Below, piece after piece: positions 20,036 to 29,133 of a DNA stretch of 64,000 nucleotides. How positions within the stretch are numbered: the stretch's first letter is position 1; each line of letters starts with the position of its first letter. Origin of the DNA: CAWCLK01 sp963796225 (GTDB lineage Bacteria > Actinomycetota > Nitriliruptoria > Nitriliruptorales > Nitriliruptoraceae); assembly GCA_963796225.1 (NCBI GenBank), contig CAWCLK010000010.1, positions 103,074 through 167,073 of the forward strand, given 5' to 3'. A model generated the notes under the pieces. The model saw only the letters and a program-made list of their open reading frames with translations. It was not told where the DNA came from and did no database searches. A program made the translations under genes and the position numbers.

Positions 20036-20817
20036 CCTCGCGGGTCGACCCGGACGACCTCGACACCCTCCTCGGCTTCGCACACCGGCTGGCCGACGCC
20101 GCCGACGCCATCACGCTGCCGGCCTTCCACGCCGGCCTGGACGTCGAGACCAAGGGGGACGGGACCCCGGTGACCGAGGCGGACCGGGGCGCCGAGGCGG
20201 CGATCCGTGCCGCGATCGCCGAGGCGTACCCCGGCCACGCCGTCCTCGGCGAGGAGGACGGGCGCGTCGGACCGGACGACGCCCCGACCTGGGTGGTCGA
20301 CCCGATCGACGGGACGCGGTCGTTCATCACGGGCAACCCGGTCTGGGCCACCCTGATCGGCCTGGTCGACGGCGACGGCGTCGCCGTGTCCGTGGTCTCC
20401 GCTCCGGCGATGGGCCACCGCTGGGACGGGCGGCGGGGCGGTCCGGCGCACAGGGACGGCCAGCCGATCCGGGTCTCGACGCGCACCGAGCTGGCCGACG
20501 CGCAGGTCACGTTCGGCGACCTGTCGAGCTTCGCCGAGGCGGGCCGTGCCGGGGCGCTCGAGGCCCTCACGCGGGCCACCGTGCGCCAGCGCGCCTACGG
20601 CGACTTCTGGGGGTTCTGCCTCGTCGCCGAGGGCGTCATGGACGTCTGCGCCGAAGCGATCGCGTCGGTGTGGGACTTCACGGCGGTGCAGGGACTGGTG
20701 GAGGCCGCCGGTGGCCGGTTCACCAGCTTCGACGGCGACGCACGGGCCGACGCCGGGTCGGGGGTCGCCACCAACGGGCACCTCCACGATGCCGTGCTCG
20801 CCCGGCTGCGCGCCTGA
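20032..20817 (+). CDS. Inositol monophosphatase-family phosphatase (HisN-like)
   Basis: 261 residues. Metal-binding motifs are complete: DGTPVTEADRGAE near residue 40, the GEED motif near 70, WVVDPIDGTRSFITG near 85 and SVWDFTAVQGLVEAAGG near 210. Family members act on inositol monophosphate, histidinol phosphate or 3'-phosphoadenosine-5'-phosphate. The ...DPIDGTRSFI form and actinobacterial context lean towards histidinol-phosphatase, but no his genes are near. GTG overlaps the upstream stop. Confidence 0.82.
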   Translation: MTSRVDPDDLDTLLGFAHRLADAADAITLPAFHAGLDVETKGDGTPVTEADRGAEAAIRAAIAEAYPGHAVLGEEDGRVGPDDAPTWVVDPIDGTRSFITGNPVWATLIGLVDGDGVAVSVVSAPAMGHRWDGRRGGPAHRDGQPIRVSTRTELADAQVTFGDLSSFAEAGRAGALEALTRATVRQRAYGDFWGFCLVAEGVMDVCAEAIASVWDFTAVQGLVEAAGGRFTSFDGDARADAGSGVATNGHLHDAVLARLRA

Positions 20818-20875
20818 CGATCCGGCTGGGGACGGCTCCCGGCCGGTGTCACCGACGCCGGTTACCGTGCGAGCA

Positions 20876-21950
20876 TGACGCCCCGCCACGACGCGCCGCC
20901 GGCCACGTCCGCCGACCTGCCCCCGTCCGCCGAGCTGCCGACGACGGCACGGTCCGGCTCGACCTCGGGGACGTGCTGGCGGCGGCCGACCCCGACGGGG
21001 CGTACGGCGACGCCGAACCGACGTCCCCACCGCTGATCGGGCCCGACGGCCGGGTCCGGCTGTCGTTCTCGCGCATCGACGCCTACCGGTCCTGCCCGCT
21101 GCGGTTCCGGTTCTCCTACATCGACAGGCTGCCGTCGGCGCCGGCCACCTACCTGTCCTTCGGCACGTCGATCCACGCGGCCCTGGAGGCGTTCCACGAC
21201 CGCACGCTGTTCGGGATGCCCTCGGAGGACGACCTGCTCGGGTTCCTCTACGACGGGTGGGACTCGTCCGGCTTCCACCGGGAACCGCGCGAGGTGCAGG
21301 TGCGCGAGTACCGACGCGCCCAGGACGTCCTGCGCCGCTACCACCGGCGCGTGCGCGACGACTACCGCCCGGCCGCCGAGACCGAGAAGTGGTTCGAGCT
21401 GCCCGTCGGCGACCATGCGACCGTGGTGGGCAGCATCGACCGGATCGACGTCGACGACGACGGCGCCTACCACGTCGTCGACTACAAGACGGGCAAGCTG
21501 CGGGACCGCCAGCAGGTGGGCCGATCGCTGCAGCTGGCCATCTACGCGCTGGCCTGCGAGCACCTCTTCGGCGCCCTGCCGGCCTCGGTGTCGCTGGACT
21601 TCGTCGTCGCCGGTACCGAGGTCAGGGTCCCGCTGGACGAGCTCGACCTCGACGGCGCACGCCAGGCCGTCGAGGACACCGCCCGCGCGGTGCTCGACGA
21701 GGCGTACGAGCCCACGCCCTCGCGGCTGTGCGACTGGTGCGACCACCGCGGGCTGTGCCCGGCGTGGCAGGGCTCGGGTCCGGACGTGCTCGGTCCGACC
21801 GTGGTGGCCCTCGAACAGGCCCGCCGGGACGCCCGGCGGGCTGCCGGTGACGTCCGCCGCCTGGAAGCGGCGCTGGCGCGGGCGCGCGACGACCTGACCG
21901 CCCGCGGCCTCGACCCGGTCGCCGAGGTCAGGGTCGACCTGCACGAGTGA
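20876..21950 (+). CDS. RecB/Cas4-like PD-(D/E)XK nuclease with Fe-S cysteines (frameshifted)
   Basis: About 357 residues. The nuclease core reads SFSRIDAYRSCPLRFRFSY, FGTSIHAALEAFH, VVGSIDRID and VVDYKTGK (catalytic Asp-x-Lys). The C-terminal CDWCDHRGLCPAW with the earlier CPLRF gives the four Cys expected for an Fe-S cluster, as in Cas4 and AddB. Start ATG 20876 reads MTPRHDAPPATS; near 20939 one G seems lost (ELP to DDGTVRLD). No cas genes or CRISPR arrays are near, so a DNA-repair role is more likely. Confidence 0.8.
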
Positions 21951-22015
21951 CCGGCCGGGGCACCCCGGGCCATCGCTACATTGCGGCCGATCCCGACCGA
22001 CACAGGAGCGTCGCC

Positions 22016-22456
22016 GTGGGCGAGCGCGTCAGCGACACCGTCACCATCCGCGCGTCGCGCCAGGAGGTGCTCGACGTCGTGCTCGACCTCGAGGCCTACC
22101 CCGAGTGGGCCGACGGCATGAAGCGCGTCGAGGTCACCGAACGCGACGACCAGGGTCGCCCCGTCCTCGCGCGGTTCGTGGTCGACGCCCGCGTGGCCGA
22201 GATCGACTACGTCCTGCGCTACGACCACAGCGGCGAGGACCTGACCTGGCAGCTGGAACGGGGCGAGGTCGTCCGCCAGCTCGACGGCCGCTACCGCATC
22301 GACGAGCAGGACGGCACCTCGGACGTCGAGTACGCGCTCGAGGTCGACGTCACCCTGCCCGTCCCCGGCTTCCTGAAGAAGCGCGCCGCGAAGGTCATCC
22401 TCGAGACCGGCCTGCGCGGCCTCAAGCAGCGCGTCGAACGACACGCCGGCGCCTGA
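22016..22456 (+). CDS. SRPBCC/cyclase-dehydrase family protein
   Basis: 146 residues from GTG 22016, with AGGAG 8 bases upstream. Typical START/Bet-v1-like pattern: SDTVTIRASRQEVLDVVLDLEAYPEW at the N-terminus and a C-terminal helix (GLRGLKQRVERHAG). Such proteins bind lipids or hydrophobic metabolites; several small single-domain copies of this type exist in actinobacteria with unknown ligands. Adjacent genes do not indicate a pathway. Confidence 0.75.
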   Translation: MGERVSDTVTIRASRQEVLDVVLDLEAYPEWADGMKRVEVTERDDQGRPVLARFVVDARVAEIDYVLRYDHSGEDLTWQLERGEVVRQLDGRYRIDEQDGTSDVEYALEVDVTLPVPGFLKKRAAKVILETGLRGLKQRVERHAGA

Positions 22457-22476
22457 CACCAGCGACGAGGAGCAGC

Positions 22477-22806
22477 ATGGCACGCGACGACGTCGAGTCC
22501 GCCTACTTCGCGCTGCTGCGGGCACGCGACGAGGTCTCGGACCTCCAGCGCTACCACGAGTACCTCGCCGACGAGGCCCGGCGCCTGCGCCGCAGCACGT
22601 CCGAGGCCGACGCCCTGTCCACGCAGGCGCCCCCACGGCTGCGTCGCCGCCTGCTGCACACCGACGCCCCGCTCGCCGAGGCCATCCGAGGCCGGCTCGA
22701 GGTCATCGCGGACGAGCTGCGCTGGGTCCCCGACCAGCTGAGCGCCGCCGAGGCGTACGTGGCCGAGTGCGAGGCCGAGCACGACCGACTCAAGCGGACG
22801 GCCTGA
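22477..22806 (+). CDS. Small helical protein of unknown function
   Basis: 109 residues from ATG 22477 with GAGGAG upstream. Highly charged and almost entirely helical by composition (FALLRARDEVSDLQRYHEYL, LSAAEAYVAECEAEHDRL). No family recognised. It is 3 bases from the next gene and probably cotranscribed. Confidence 0.5.
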   Translation: MARDDVESAYFALLRARDEVSDLQRYHEYLADEARRLRRSTSEADALSTQAPPRLRRRLLHTDAPLAEAIRGRLEVIADELRWVPDQLSAAEAYVAECEAEHDRLKRTA

Positions 22807-22809
22807 CCC

Positions 22810-23082
22810 GTGTACCGCGACGACCCACTCGACGACGAGATGGAGCTGCGCGACCTGCTCGGCGACGACCCCGTCGACACCCTCGTCGACGCCGACGCGG
22901 TGGTGCCCGCACTGGACGTGCTGCGGGTGCTGCAGGGCTGGGTCGACGACGACCGCGCCGCGCGCTGGTTCCTCGACGTGCAACGCCGGTTGGACGACCG
23001 CGACCCGGTCACCGCACTGGCCGACGGCGACGACGACCTGGTCCTGGATGCCGCGCGCCGGTGGGCAGCCGCGCAGGGCTGA
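22810..23082 (+). CDS. Small protein resembling the MbcA/ParS/Xre antitoxin C-terminal domain
   Basis: 90 residues. The second half (ALDVLRVLQGW, AARWFLDVQRRLDDRDPVTALADGDDDLVLDAARR) follows the DUF2384 pattern: W, aliphatics, (G/D)R(S/D)P, L, G-x-x-x-x-V. That domain binds RES-type toxins. No helix-turn-helix and no RES gene are next to it, so it may be a solitary relic or have another role. A 10-codon stretch of its C-terminus recurs 46 bases downstream. Match made by eye and therefore tentative. Confidence 0.5.
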   Translation: MYRDDPLDDEMELRDLLGDDPVDTLVDADAVVPALDVLRVLQGWVDDDRAARWFLDVQRRLDDRDPVTALADGDDDLVLDAARRWAAAQG

Positions 23083-23098
23083 CGTGCCAGTCCGGCGC

Positions 23099-23128
23099 GC
23101 CCGGCGCTGGGCTGCGGCGCAGGGCTGA
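23099..23128 (+). repeat. Duplicated C-terminal codons of the preceding gene
   Basis: These 30 bases encode ARRWAAAQG plus stop, exactly the last nine residues and stop of the preceding gene (23053-23082), but with several synonymous changes (GCC for GCG, CGG for CGC, CGC for CGG, GCT for GCA, GCG for GCC). They lie in a different frame from the gene itself. The rest of the 230-base gap to the cold-shock gene shows no other protein. Confidence 0.6.
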
Positions 23129-23312
23129 CCCCACCACCACAGGCGCTACGCTTGCCGTCCGGGCGATGCACTCGACCGCACCCCGTCGCGCCATCCGTGG
23201 CGTCCGACCGGGGCCAGCCACCATCGCCCGCCCCGCCACCGACCCCGCGTGCCCCGTGCGCGCCGGTGGCACCCACGACCTCCTCACGACCGTACGACCC
23301 ACTGGAGTCCCC

Positions 23313-23618
23313 ATGGCGACCGCCACCGTCAAGGTGTTCCACACCGACCGCAACTTCGGCTTCCTCACCACCGAGGTCGGCGAGGACGTCTACGTCCACG
23401 CCGACCAGGTCGACGGGGGCACGCTGACCCCGGGCGACATCGTCGAGTTCGAGCTCGACGACGAGGAGGGCCGCGACAAGGCCGCCACGTCCGTCAAGGT
23501 CGTCAAGGCCGCCCCGGCCGCCAACCCGGTGGGCCGCACCATGGCCCCGCCGCCCACCTGGGACACCCTCGAGGAGCGCGAGCGGCAGCGCCGCCAGGCT
23601 CGCCGCCGCCGCCGCTGA
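23313..23618 (+). CDS. Cold-shock domain protein
   Basis: 101 residues. The cold-shock OB fold occupies the first 65: VKVFHTDRNFGFLTTEVGEDVYVHADQV carries RNP1- and RNP2-like segments, though the RNP1 Lys-Gly is replaced by DRN. The tail (about 30 residues) ends in a run of Arg, adding nucleic-acid affinity. Role: single-stranded RNA/DNA binding. ATG 23313 follows a 230-base gap, and cold-shock mRNAs often have long leaders, but I see no specific structure. clpS follows 4 bases later. Confidence 0.8.
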   Translation: MATATVKVFHTDRNFGFLTTEVGEDVYVHADQVDGGTLTPGDIVEFELDDEEGRDKAATSVKVVKAAPAANPVGRTMAPPPTWDTLEERERQRRQARRRRR

Positions 23619-23622
23619 GGCG

Positions 23623-23922
23623 ATGTCCGGCCCGGCCTCGGCCCCGGTCGTCGACCCCGACGTCGACGAGCTGACCGATGTCGACCCGGACCGTCCCTGG
23701 GACGTCATCGTCTGGGACGACCCGGTCAACCTGATGACGTACGTGGTGTTCGTGCTGCGGCGCATCTTCGGCTTCCCCGAACCCACGGCGCGCAAGCTCA
23801 TGCTCGAGGTGCACAACACGGGCAAGGCGCTGGTGGCCACCGAACCACGCGAGCAGGCGGAGTTCTACGTGCAGCAGCTGCACGGCTACGGGCTGCAGGC
23901 CACGATGCAGCGCGCCACGTGA
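23623..23922 (+). CDS. clpS: ATP-dependent Clp protease adaptor ClpS
   Basis: 99 residues. The ClpS core is plain: VIVWDDPVNLMTYVVFVLRRIFG, where the DDPVN loop and following helix form the N-degron pocket, then A..LMLEVHNTGKALVAT, where the HNTGKA motif binds ClpA/ClpC. It hands proteins with bulky N-terminal residues to Clp protease. It overlaps DUF2017, its usual neighbour. Aat, which can add Leu/Phe to N-termini, lies 4 kb downstream. Confidence 0.93.
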   Translation: MSGPASAPVVDPDVDELTDVDPDRPWDVIVWDDPVNLMTYVVFVLRRIFGFPEPTARKLMLEVHNTGKALVATEPREQAEFYVQQLHGYGLQATMQRAT

Positions 23923-24452
23923 CCCCGGCCTTCGTCCGCCACGGCGAGTCCGTCCGCATGCAGCTGCGCGACGAGGAGGTCGACCTCCTCCGTCGGCTGC
24001 GGGACGAGCTCGCCGCCGTCCTGCAGGAGGGGGACCGCGGCGACGCGGTGACGCGCCGGTTCTTCCCGGCGGCCGTCACCGGCGACGACGAGGCCGACGA
24101 CGAGCTGCGTCGCCTCATGCACGACGACCTGCTGCAGTCACGGCTGACCGCGCTCGAGGAGGTCCTCGGGTACCTCGACCGGGGCCATCGGGTGCGCCGT
24201 CGCCATGTCGTCGACCTGGTCGAGGGCGAACCGGTGCTGGTGCTCGGCGTCCTCAACGACATGCGCCTGGCCCTCGGGGCGCGGGTGGGCTTCGACCTGC
24301 TCGAGGCGCGCGACGGCATCGACGCCGACGACCCGCGGGTCCCCACGCTGGCGGTCATGGACTACCTGGCCATGTGGCAGGAGCAGCTGCTGGCCGTGCT
24401 CGACCCCGTCTCGACGGCCCACTACGACGAAGGCCACGACGAGGACCGCTGA
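23919..24452 (+). CDS. DUF2017 family protein
   Basis: 177 residues. Starts at a GTG inside the clpS stop; in actinobacteria DUF2017 follows clpS almost invariably. Visible are LRDEEVDLLRRLRDELAAVL at the N-terminus and VLGVLNDMRLALGAR in the second half. It is soluble, acidic at the C-terminus (HYDEGHDEDR), and of unknown function; a link with Clp proteolysis is inferred only from position. Confidence 0.8.
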   Translation: MTPAFVRHGESVRMQLRDEEVDLLRRLRDELAAVLQEGDRGDAVTRRFFPAAVTGDDEADDELRRLMHDDLLQSRLTALEEVLGYLDRGHRVRRRHVVDLVEGEPVLVLGVLNDMRLALGARVGFDLLEARDGIDADDPRVPTLAVMDYLAMWQEQLLAVLDPVSTAHYDEGHDEDR

Positions 24453-24484
24453 CCCCACGACGAAGGACGCTGACCATCCGTGCC

Positions 24485-25417
24485 GTGACGTTCGAGGACA
24501 ACCAGGTGGTCGTCGCCGACCGCCCCGACCCGTCACCGGGGACCAGCGAGGCCCTGGTGGCCGTGCGCGCCGCGGGCCTGAACGGTGCCGACCTGCTCCA
24601 GCGGGCCGGCCACTACGACCCGCCGCCGGGCGCGCCGGACATCCCCGGGCTCGAGTTCGCCGGTGAGGTCGTCGAGGTGGGGGAGGGGACCCGCGACGTC
24701 GCTGTCGGCGACCGGGTCATGGCCATCGCCGGTGGCGGCGGCCAGGCCGGCCTGGTGACCGCCCACGAACGGATGCTCCTGCCCGTCCCCGACGACGTCG
24801 ACTGGGCCGCCGCCGGTGGCTTCATGGAGACGTTCACCACCGCCCACGACGCGCTGTTCGGCCAGTGCGGCCTGCAGCCGGGGGAGCGGCTGCTGGTCAA
24901 CGGCGCCAACGGCGGCGTGGGCACGGCCGCGATCCAGCTCGGCGTCGCGGTGGGCGCGACCGTGGTCGCCTCGGCCCGCGCGCAGGCGACCCACGACGGC
25001 CTGACCGCCCTCGGCGCCCACGAGGTCGCCACGCCCGACACCGCCCACGACCACGGCCCGTTCGACGTGGTCCTCGAGCTCGTCGGGGCGCCGAACATGG
25101 CCGCCAACGTCCGGGCCCTCGCCCCGTGGGGCCGCATCGCCGTGATCGGCGTCGGTGGCGGCCCGAAGGTCGAGCTCAACCTCCTGGCGCTCATGGGCTC
25201 CCGTGGTCGCATCCACGGCTCCACCCTGCGTGCCCGGCCGCTGGAGGAGAAGGTCGCCGCCACCCGCGCCGTCGGCCGCCACGTCCTGCCGCTGCTGGCG
25301 GCGGGCGCGATCCGCGTCCCCGTCGAGGCCACCGTGGACCTCGAGGAGGCTGCGGACGCCTACGAGCGCTTCGGCACGCCGGGCAAGGTCGGCAAGGTCG
25401 TCCTGACGACGGGCTGA
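24485..25417 (+). CDS. Zinc-independent quinone oxidoreductase (MDR family)
   Basis: About 310 residues. A GroES-like N-domain (AAGLNGADLLQRAGHY, PGLEFAGEV) is followed by a Rossmann domain with NGANGGVGTAAIQL. No zinc-ligand Cys are seen, as in NADPH:quinone reductases. The start is awkward: GTG 24485 is used here, but homologues begin two or three codons earlier, where only CTG 24470 or a non-standard ATC stands with GAAGGA upstream. A base error at the start codon is possible. Confidence 0.8.
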   Translation: MTFEDNQVVVADRPDPSPGTSEALVAVRAAGLNGADLLQRAGHYDPPPGAPDIPGLEFAGEVVEVGEGTRDVAVGDRVMAIAGGGGQAGLVTAHERMLLPVPDDVDWAAAGGFMETFTTAHDALFGQCGLQPGERLLVNGANGGVGTAAIQLGVAVGATVVASARAQATHDGLTALGAHEVATPDTAHDHGPFDVVLELVGAPNMAANVRALAPWGRIAVIGVGGGPKVELNLLALMGSRGRIHGSTLRARPLEEKVAATRAVGRHVLPLLAAGAIRVPVEATVDLEEAADAYERFGTPGKVGKVVLTTG

Positions 25418-25427
25418 CAGCCGGCGG

Positions 25428-27204
25428 TCAGTCGGCGTCGCGGTCGTCCCGCCGTTCGCGGCGTCGGCGTTGGCCACGCCAGATCGTGAGCCGGTCACCC
25501 AGCGACAGGCGTGAGGCGACCATGCCGATCGCGGTGTGGGCCTCGTCCACGCCGGTGGCCAGGGCGACCAGGACGAACACGAGGCCCATCGCCCCGGCCG
25601 CGGCCGGGCCGCCCAGCCAGCGCGGCCAGTCGAAGACGAGGTAGCGCATCCCGACGCCGACGGCGACGGCGACGATGCCCGGCAGCACCAGCCGGCCCCG
25701 GTGGCTGCCCCCGCTGCGGACCGTGACGCCGAAGTGGTCGCGGATGCCGCCCTGCAGGCGACGGAACTCGTACCACGCCCCGCCCACGGCGCCGAGGGCC
25801 AGACCGGACGCGCCCAGCCGCAGCACGTCGGTGGACTCGCGCAGGGACGCGCCGACGGGGGAGAAGGTGGGCAGCGACCCCCGCAGCGCCAGGCCACCGT
25901 CGACGATCCCGACCTGGTCGAGCTGGAACATGAACAGCACGCCCAGGACGCGTGGAGATGACGACCCGCTCGGCCGCGGCCCGCGCCGGCGTCCGCGTGT
26001 CGCCGATGGCGTAGAGGGCCGACTGCAGCAGCCGGGAGGACGTCGAGGCCATCAGGCCCAGGCAGAACGCCGCCAGCGTGATCCACACGAGGATCTCGTC
26101 GGGGCGCCCGAACGCCCCGCGGGAGAACAGCGTGCCGATGACGAGGTCGCCCACCACCAGGAACACCAGGGCCGTGGGCAGGACGTAGAAGGCCATCGAC
26201 GACAGGCCCCGGTCCAGGCGGCCGGCCAGCACGTCGGCGCCGGCCCGCTCGCGGGACATCTCGGGCAGCTCGGCGGCGGCGATCGACATGCCGAACAGGC
26301 TGATCGGCAGCAGGTACAGCAGCAGGGCGTTCTGCAGGGCCGCGGTCGCGCCCGCGGCCAGGAGCGAGGCGAGCACCAGGTCGACGTAGGCCGACAGCTG
26401 GACCACGCCCCGCCCCGCCACCACGGGGCCGAGCGCCCGCAGGACCCGCCGGACGCCGGGGATGTCCCGGCGCAGGCTGGGGCGCAGGTGCGGTTCGAGC
26501 CGCAGCACCGACGGGATCTGCACGAGGAACTGCAGCACGCCGCCCACGACCGTGCCGACCCCGAGGGCGCGCACGAGCGTGCCGAGGGTCTCCATCGACG
26601 CCGCGCCCGGGTCGAGCGGGTCGTCGAGCAGGACGATCCCGGCGCCGACCAGGATCGCGATCTGGGCGACGTTCCAGATCACGGGCGCGACGTAGGACAG
26701 GAAGAAGCGGCGGTGGCTGTTGAGGACGCCCAGGCACCACGCCGACAGGACCAGCACCGCGACGCCCGGCGTGATGATCCGCATCAGCGACACGGTCAGC
26801 TCGTACTTGGGGCCCGTGAACCCCGGGGCGATCAGCGTCGTGAGCGGGGCGGCCAGCAGCACCGCCATGATCGTGAACGTGCCGGCGGCCGCCGCGAGCA
26901 GGCCGGCGACCGCACCGGCCACCCGCCCCGCCTCCTCGTCCTTGCCCTCCTCCAGCAGGCGGGCGTAGACGGGGATGAAGGAGGCCGAGAGCACGCCCTC
27001 GCCGAGCAGGTTCTGCATCAGGTTGGGGATCTTGAACGCGGCGGTGAAGGCGTCGGCGATGGCCGACACGCCGAAGAAGTGGTTGACCGCCGCCTGGCGG
27101 ACCACCCCCGCGATCCGGGACAGGAAGATCCCGGCCGCGACCAGGATCGACCCCCGCCGCCGCCCAGGCGCCGCCGTCTGCTCGTCCTCCGCCACCGCGC
27201 TCAT
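25428..27204 (-). CDS. murJ: Lipid II flippase MurJ (frameshifted)
   Basis: About 590 residues with up to 14 membrane helices. N-terminal signature: ILVAAGIFLSRIAGVVRQAA, then AFTAAFKIPNLMQNLLGEGVLSASFIPVYA, a classic MurJ/MviN run. It flips lipid II across the membrane for peptidoglycan synthesis. The frame breaks near 25948-25952 (one extra base before VLGVLFMFQ), leaving the last four helices in another frame. The ATG overlaps the stop of the exonuclease gene, so the two are coupled. The C-terminal tail is very basic (WRGQRRRRERRDD). Confidence 0.88.
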
Positions 27205-28073
27205 GCCCAGCGGGTGGGACGGTCGCGCAGCGTCTCCACGCCCAGCCGGTCGCAGATCGCGAGGAACGGCTCGCGCGGGACCCCGCCGTGCTCGAGGTCC
27301 GCCAGTTCCTCCGGCAGCGGCACGTCGTGGGCCAGCGTGGCCAGCTCGCGGTACAGCAGCACGTCGTCCCACTGCTCGGCGAGGCGGGCCTGCAGTCCGT
27401 CGGCGCCCCGCACCTGCACGTCCCAGGCCCCCGACCGGGGGATGTCCTCCAGGTGGCCGTACCGGCCCAGCACCGCTGCTGCGGACTTGGCCCCGAAGCC
27501 CTTGAGGCCGGGGATGCCGTCGGCGGTGTCGCCCATCAGGGCCAGCAGGTCCGGGACGGAGGCCGGCGGGACGCCCAACCGCTCCTCGACGCCGGCTGCG
27601 TCGAACTCGCGCTCGCGCATGCGGTCCACCTGCACGACCCGGTCGCCGTCGACGACCTGGCCGAGGTCCTTGTCCGGCGTGAGGATCCGGACCTGGTCGA
27701 CCTGGTCCTTCCACCGCACGGCCGCGGTGGCCAGGGCGTCGTCGGCCTCGTGCTCGTCCATGGACCACACGGTCACGCCGAGGGCCCGCACGGCGTCCTC
27801 CACCAGGTCGAACTGCGCCAGCAGCTCGGCGTCCACGCCGCTGCCGTCCTTGTAGGCGGGGAAGCGCTCGTTGCGCCACGACTCGATCGGGTTGTCGAAG
27901 GCCACGGCGAGGTGGGTGACCTGCTCGTCGTCGTCGTCGAGCAGCGACAGGACGGCGTCGACCACGCCCACGGTGGCCTTGACGTCCCGCCCGTCGGGGT
28001 CGGTGCGTCCGGGGCGGCGGGAGAAGTGGCTGCGGAACAGCTCGAAGGTCCCGTCCACGAGGTGCAGGCGCAC
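27201..28073 (-). CDS. 5'-3' exonuclease, PolA N-domain type
   Basis: 290 residues from GTG 28073. Metal-site motifs are present: HLVDGTFELFRSHF, FDNPIESWRNERFPAYKDGSG, DEHEADDALAT and LTPDKDLGQVV; the helix-three-turn-helix reads GDTADGIPGLKGFGAKSAAAVL. It resembles the stand-alone flap-endonuclease module of DNA polymerase I, acting in RNA primer removal or repair. The open frame extends to 28331 but without homology. Transcribed divergently from aat, with murJ downstream. Confidence 0.85.
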   Translation of the reverse strand: MRLHLVDGTFELFRSHFSRRPGRTDPDGRDVKATVGVVDAVLSLLDDDDEQVTHLAVAFDNPIESWRNERFPAYKDGSGVDAELLAQFDLVEDAVRALGVTVWSMDEHEADDALATAAVRWKDQVDQVRILTPDKDLGQVVDGDRVVQVDRMREREFDAAGVEERLGVPPASVPDLLALMGDTADGIPGLKGFGAKSAAAVLGRYGHLEDIPRSGAWDVQVRGADGLQARLAEQWDDVLLYRELATLAHDVPLPEELADLEHGGVPREPFLAICDRLGVETLRDRPTRWA

Positions 28074-28158
28074 GGCGCGGCATCCTTCCTGCGTCGGCGC
28101 CGGACGGTAGCGCCGCAGCGCCCCCGGATCGTGCCCCTCGGGCGCTACCGTCGGACAG

Positions 28159-28959
28159 GTGACCACCAGCAGCGCCCCGGGGGAGGGGCCCGAGGACCTC
28201 GCGGCCTCGGGCTGGGTCCCGCGCGTGACCATCGACGCCGATGACGTCGCCCCGCCCCCGCGGCCCGTCCCGCCGTCGGCCTGGGTGCTGCCGGAACCGG
28301 CCGGCGCCGACCCCGACGGGGTGGTGGGCATCGGTGCCGACCTGGCCCCGGCGACCCTCGTGGACGCCTACCGGCGCGGCATCTTCCCGTGGCCCCACGA
28401 CGGCGTGGCGTTGCCATGGTTCTCGCCCGACCCGCGGGGGCTGCTGCGCTTCGAGGACGTGCGCGTGTCCCGGTCGCTGCGGCGGACGATGCGCCAGTCC
28501 GGCTGGACCACCACGGTCGACCAGGACTTCGACGGCGTGGTGGCCGCCTGCGGCGAGGACCGGGGCGACGACGGCACCTGGATCACACCGCCGATGGCGC
28601 GCGCCTACCGGCGCCTGCACGTGCTGGGCTGGGCCCACTCGCTGGAGGTCTGGGACGGTGACCGGCTCGTGGGTGGCATCTACGGCGTGCAGGTCGGCGG
28701 GGTGTTCACCGGCGAGTCGATGTTCCACCGCGCCACCGACGCCTCCAAGGTGGCGATGGTGGACCTCAGCGCGCGCCTGCGTGCCGCCGGGGCGTGGTTC
28801 CTCGACGTGCAGCTGACCACCAGCCACCTCGCGTCCATGGGCGCCCGCGACGTGCCCCGGGCCACCTTCGTGTCGTGGCTGCGTGACGCCCGCGAGCTCG
28901 ACGTCCGGCTGCGCCGCGGACGGCGCCCCGTGTCACGACTGGCCACCTTCCACCGCTGA
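28159..28959 (+). CDS. aat: Leucyl/phenylalanyl-tRNA-protein transferase
   Basis: 266 residues. Aat hallmarks: VGIGADLAPATLVDAYRRGIFPWP, LPWFSPDPRG, GGIYGVQVGGVFTGESMFHR and LDVQLTTSHLASMGA. It transfers Leu or Phe from tRNA to N-terminal Arg/Lys of proteins, creating N-degrons read by ClpS, which is coded 4 kb upstream. GTG 28159 start is probable. A hairpin follows the stop. Confidence 0.93.
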   Translation: MTTSSAPGEGPEDLAASGWVPRVTIDADDVAPPPRPVPPSAWVLPEPAGADPDGVVGIGADLAPATLVDAYRRGIFPWPHDGVALPWFSPDPRGLLRFEDVRVSRSLRRTMRQSGWTTTVDQDFDGVVAACGEDRGDDGTWITPPMARAYRRLHVLGWAHSLEVWDGDRLVGGIYGVQVGGVFTGESMFHRATDASKVAMVDLSARLRAAGAWFLDVQLTTSHLASMGARDVPRATFVSWLRDARELDVRLRRGRRPVSRLATFHR

Positions 28960-28968
28960 CCGCCGAAC

Positions 28969-28997
28969 CGCACGGGTGGTGGTGGCGAACCCGTGCG
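28969..28997 (+). terminator. Possible terminator hairpin after aat
   Basis: A 9-bp perfect stem (28969-28977 with 28989-28997) and an 11-base loop, without a clear T-run. The 174 bases between aat and sahH were checked for the S-adenosylhomocysteine riboswitch core and none was seen. Confidence 0.4.
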
Positions 28998-29133
28998 TGT
29001 GGCACCATCGCACCCGTGAGGACGCCGAGTCCGGCCCACCCTCCCACCAGCGCGCGAGACGTGCGCGTCCGCGGTCCACGCCCTGCAGGACCCGGCGACG
29101 CCTCGCGTGCACCCTGACGACACGGACAGACAC

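Noticed and set aside
20876..21950. Cas4 of a CRISPR system
   Set aside because: No repeats, spacers or other cas genes appear in the window; the nuclease belongs to a general RecB-like group with Fe-S cysteines.
28960..29133. S-adenosylhomocysteine riboswitch before sahH
   Set aside because: The conserved core was looked for and is not present; only a simple hairpin is found.
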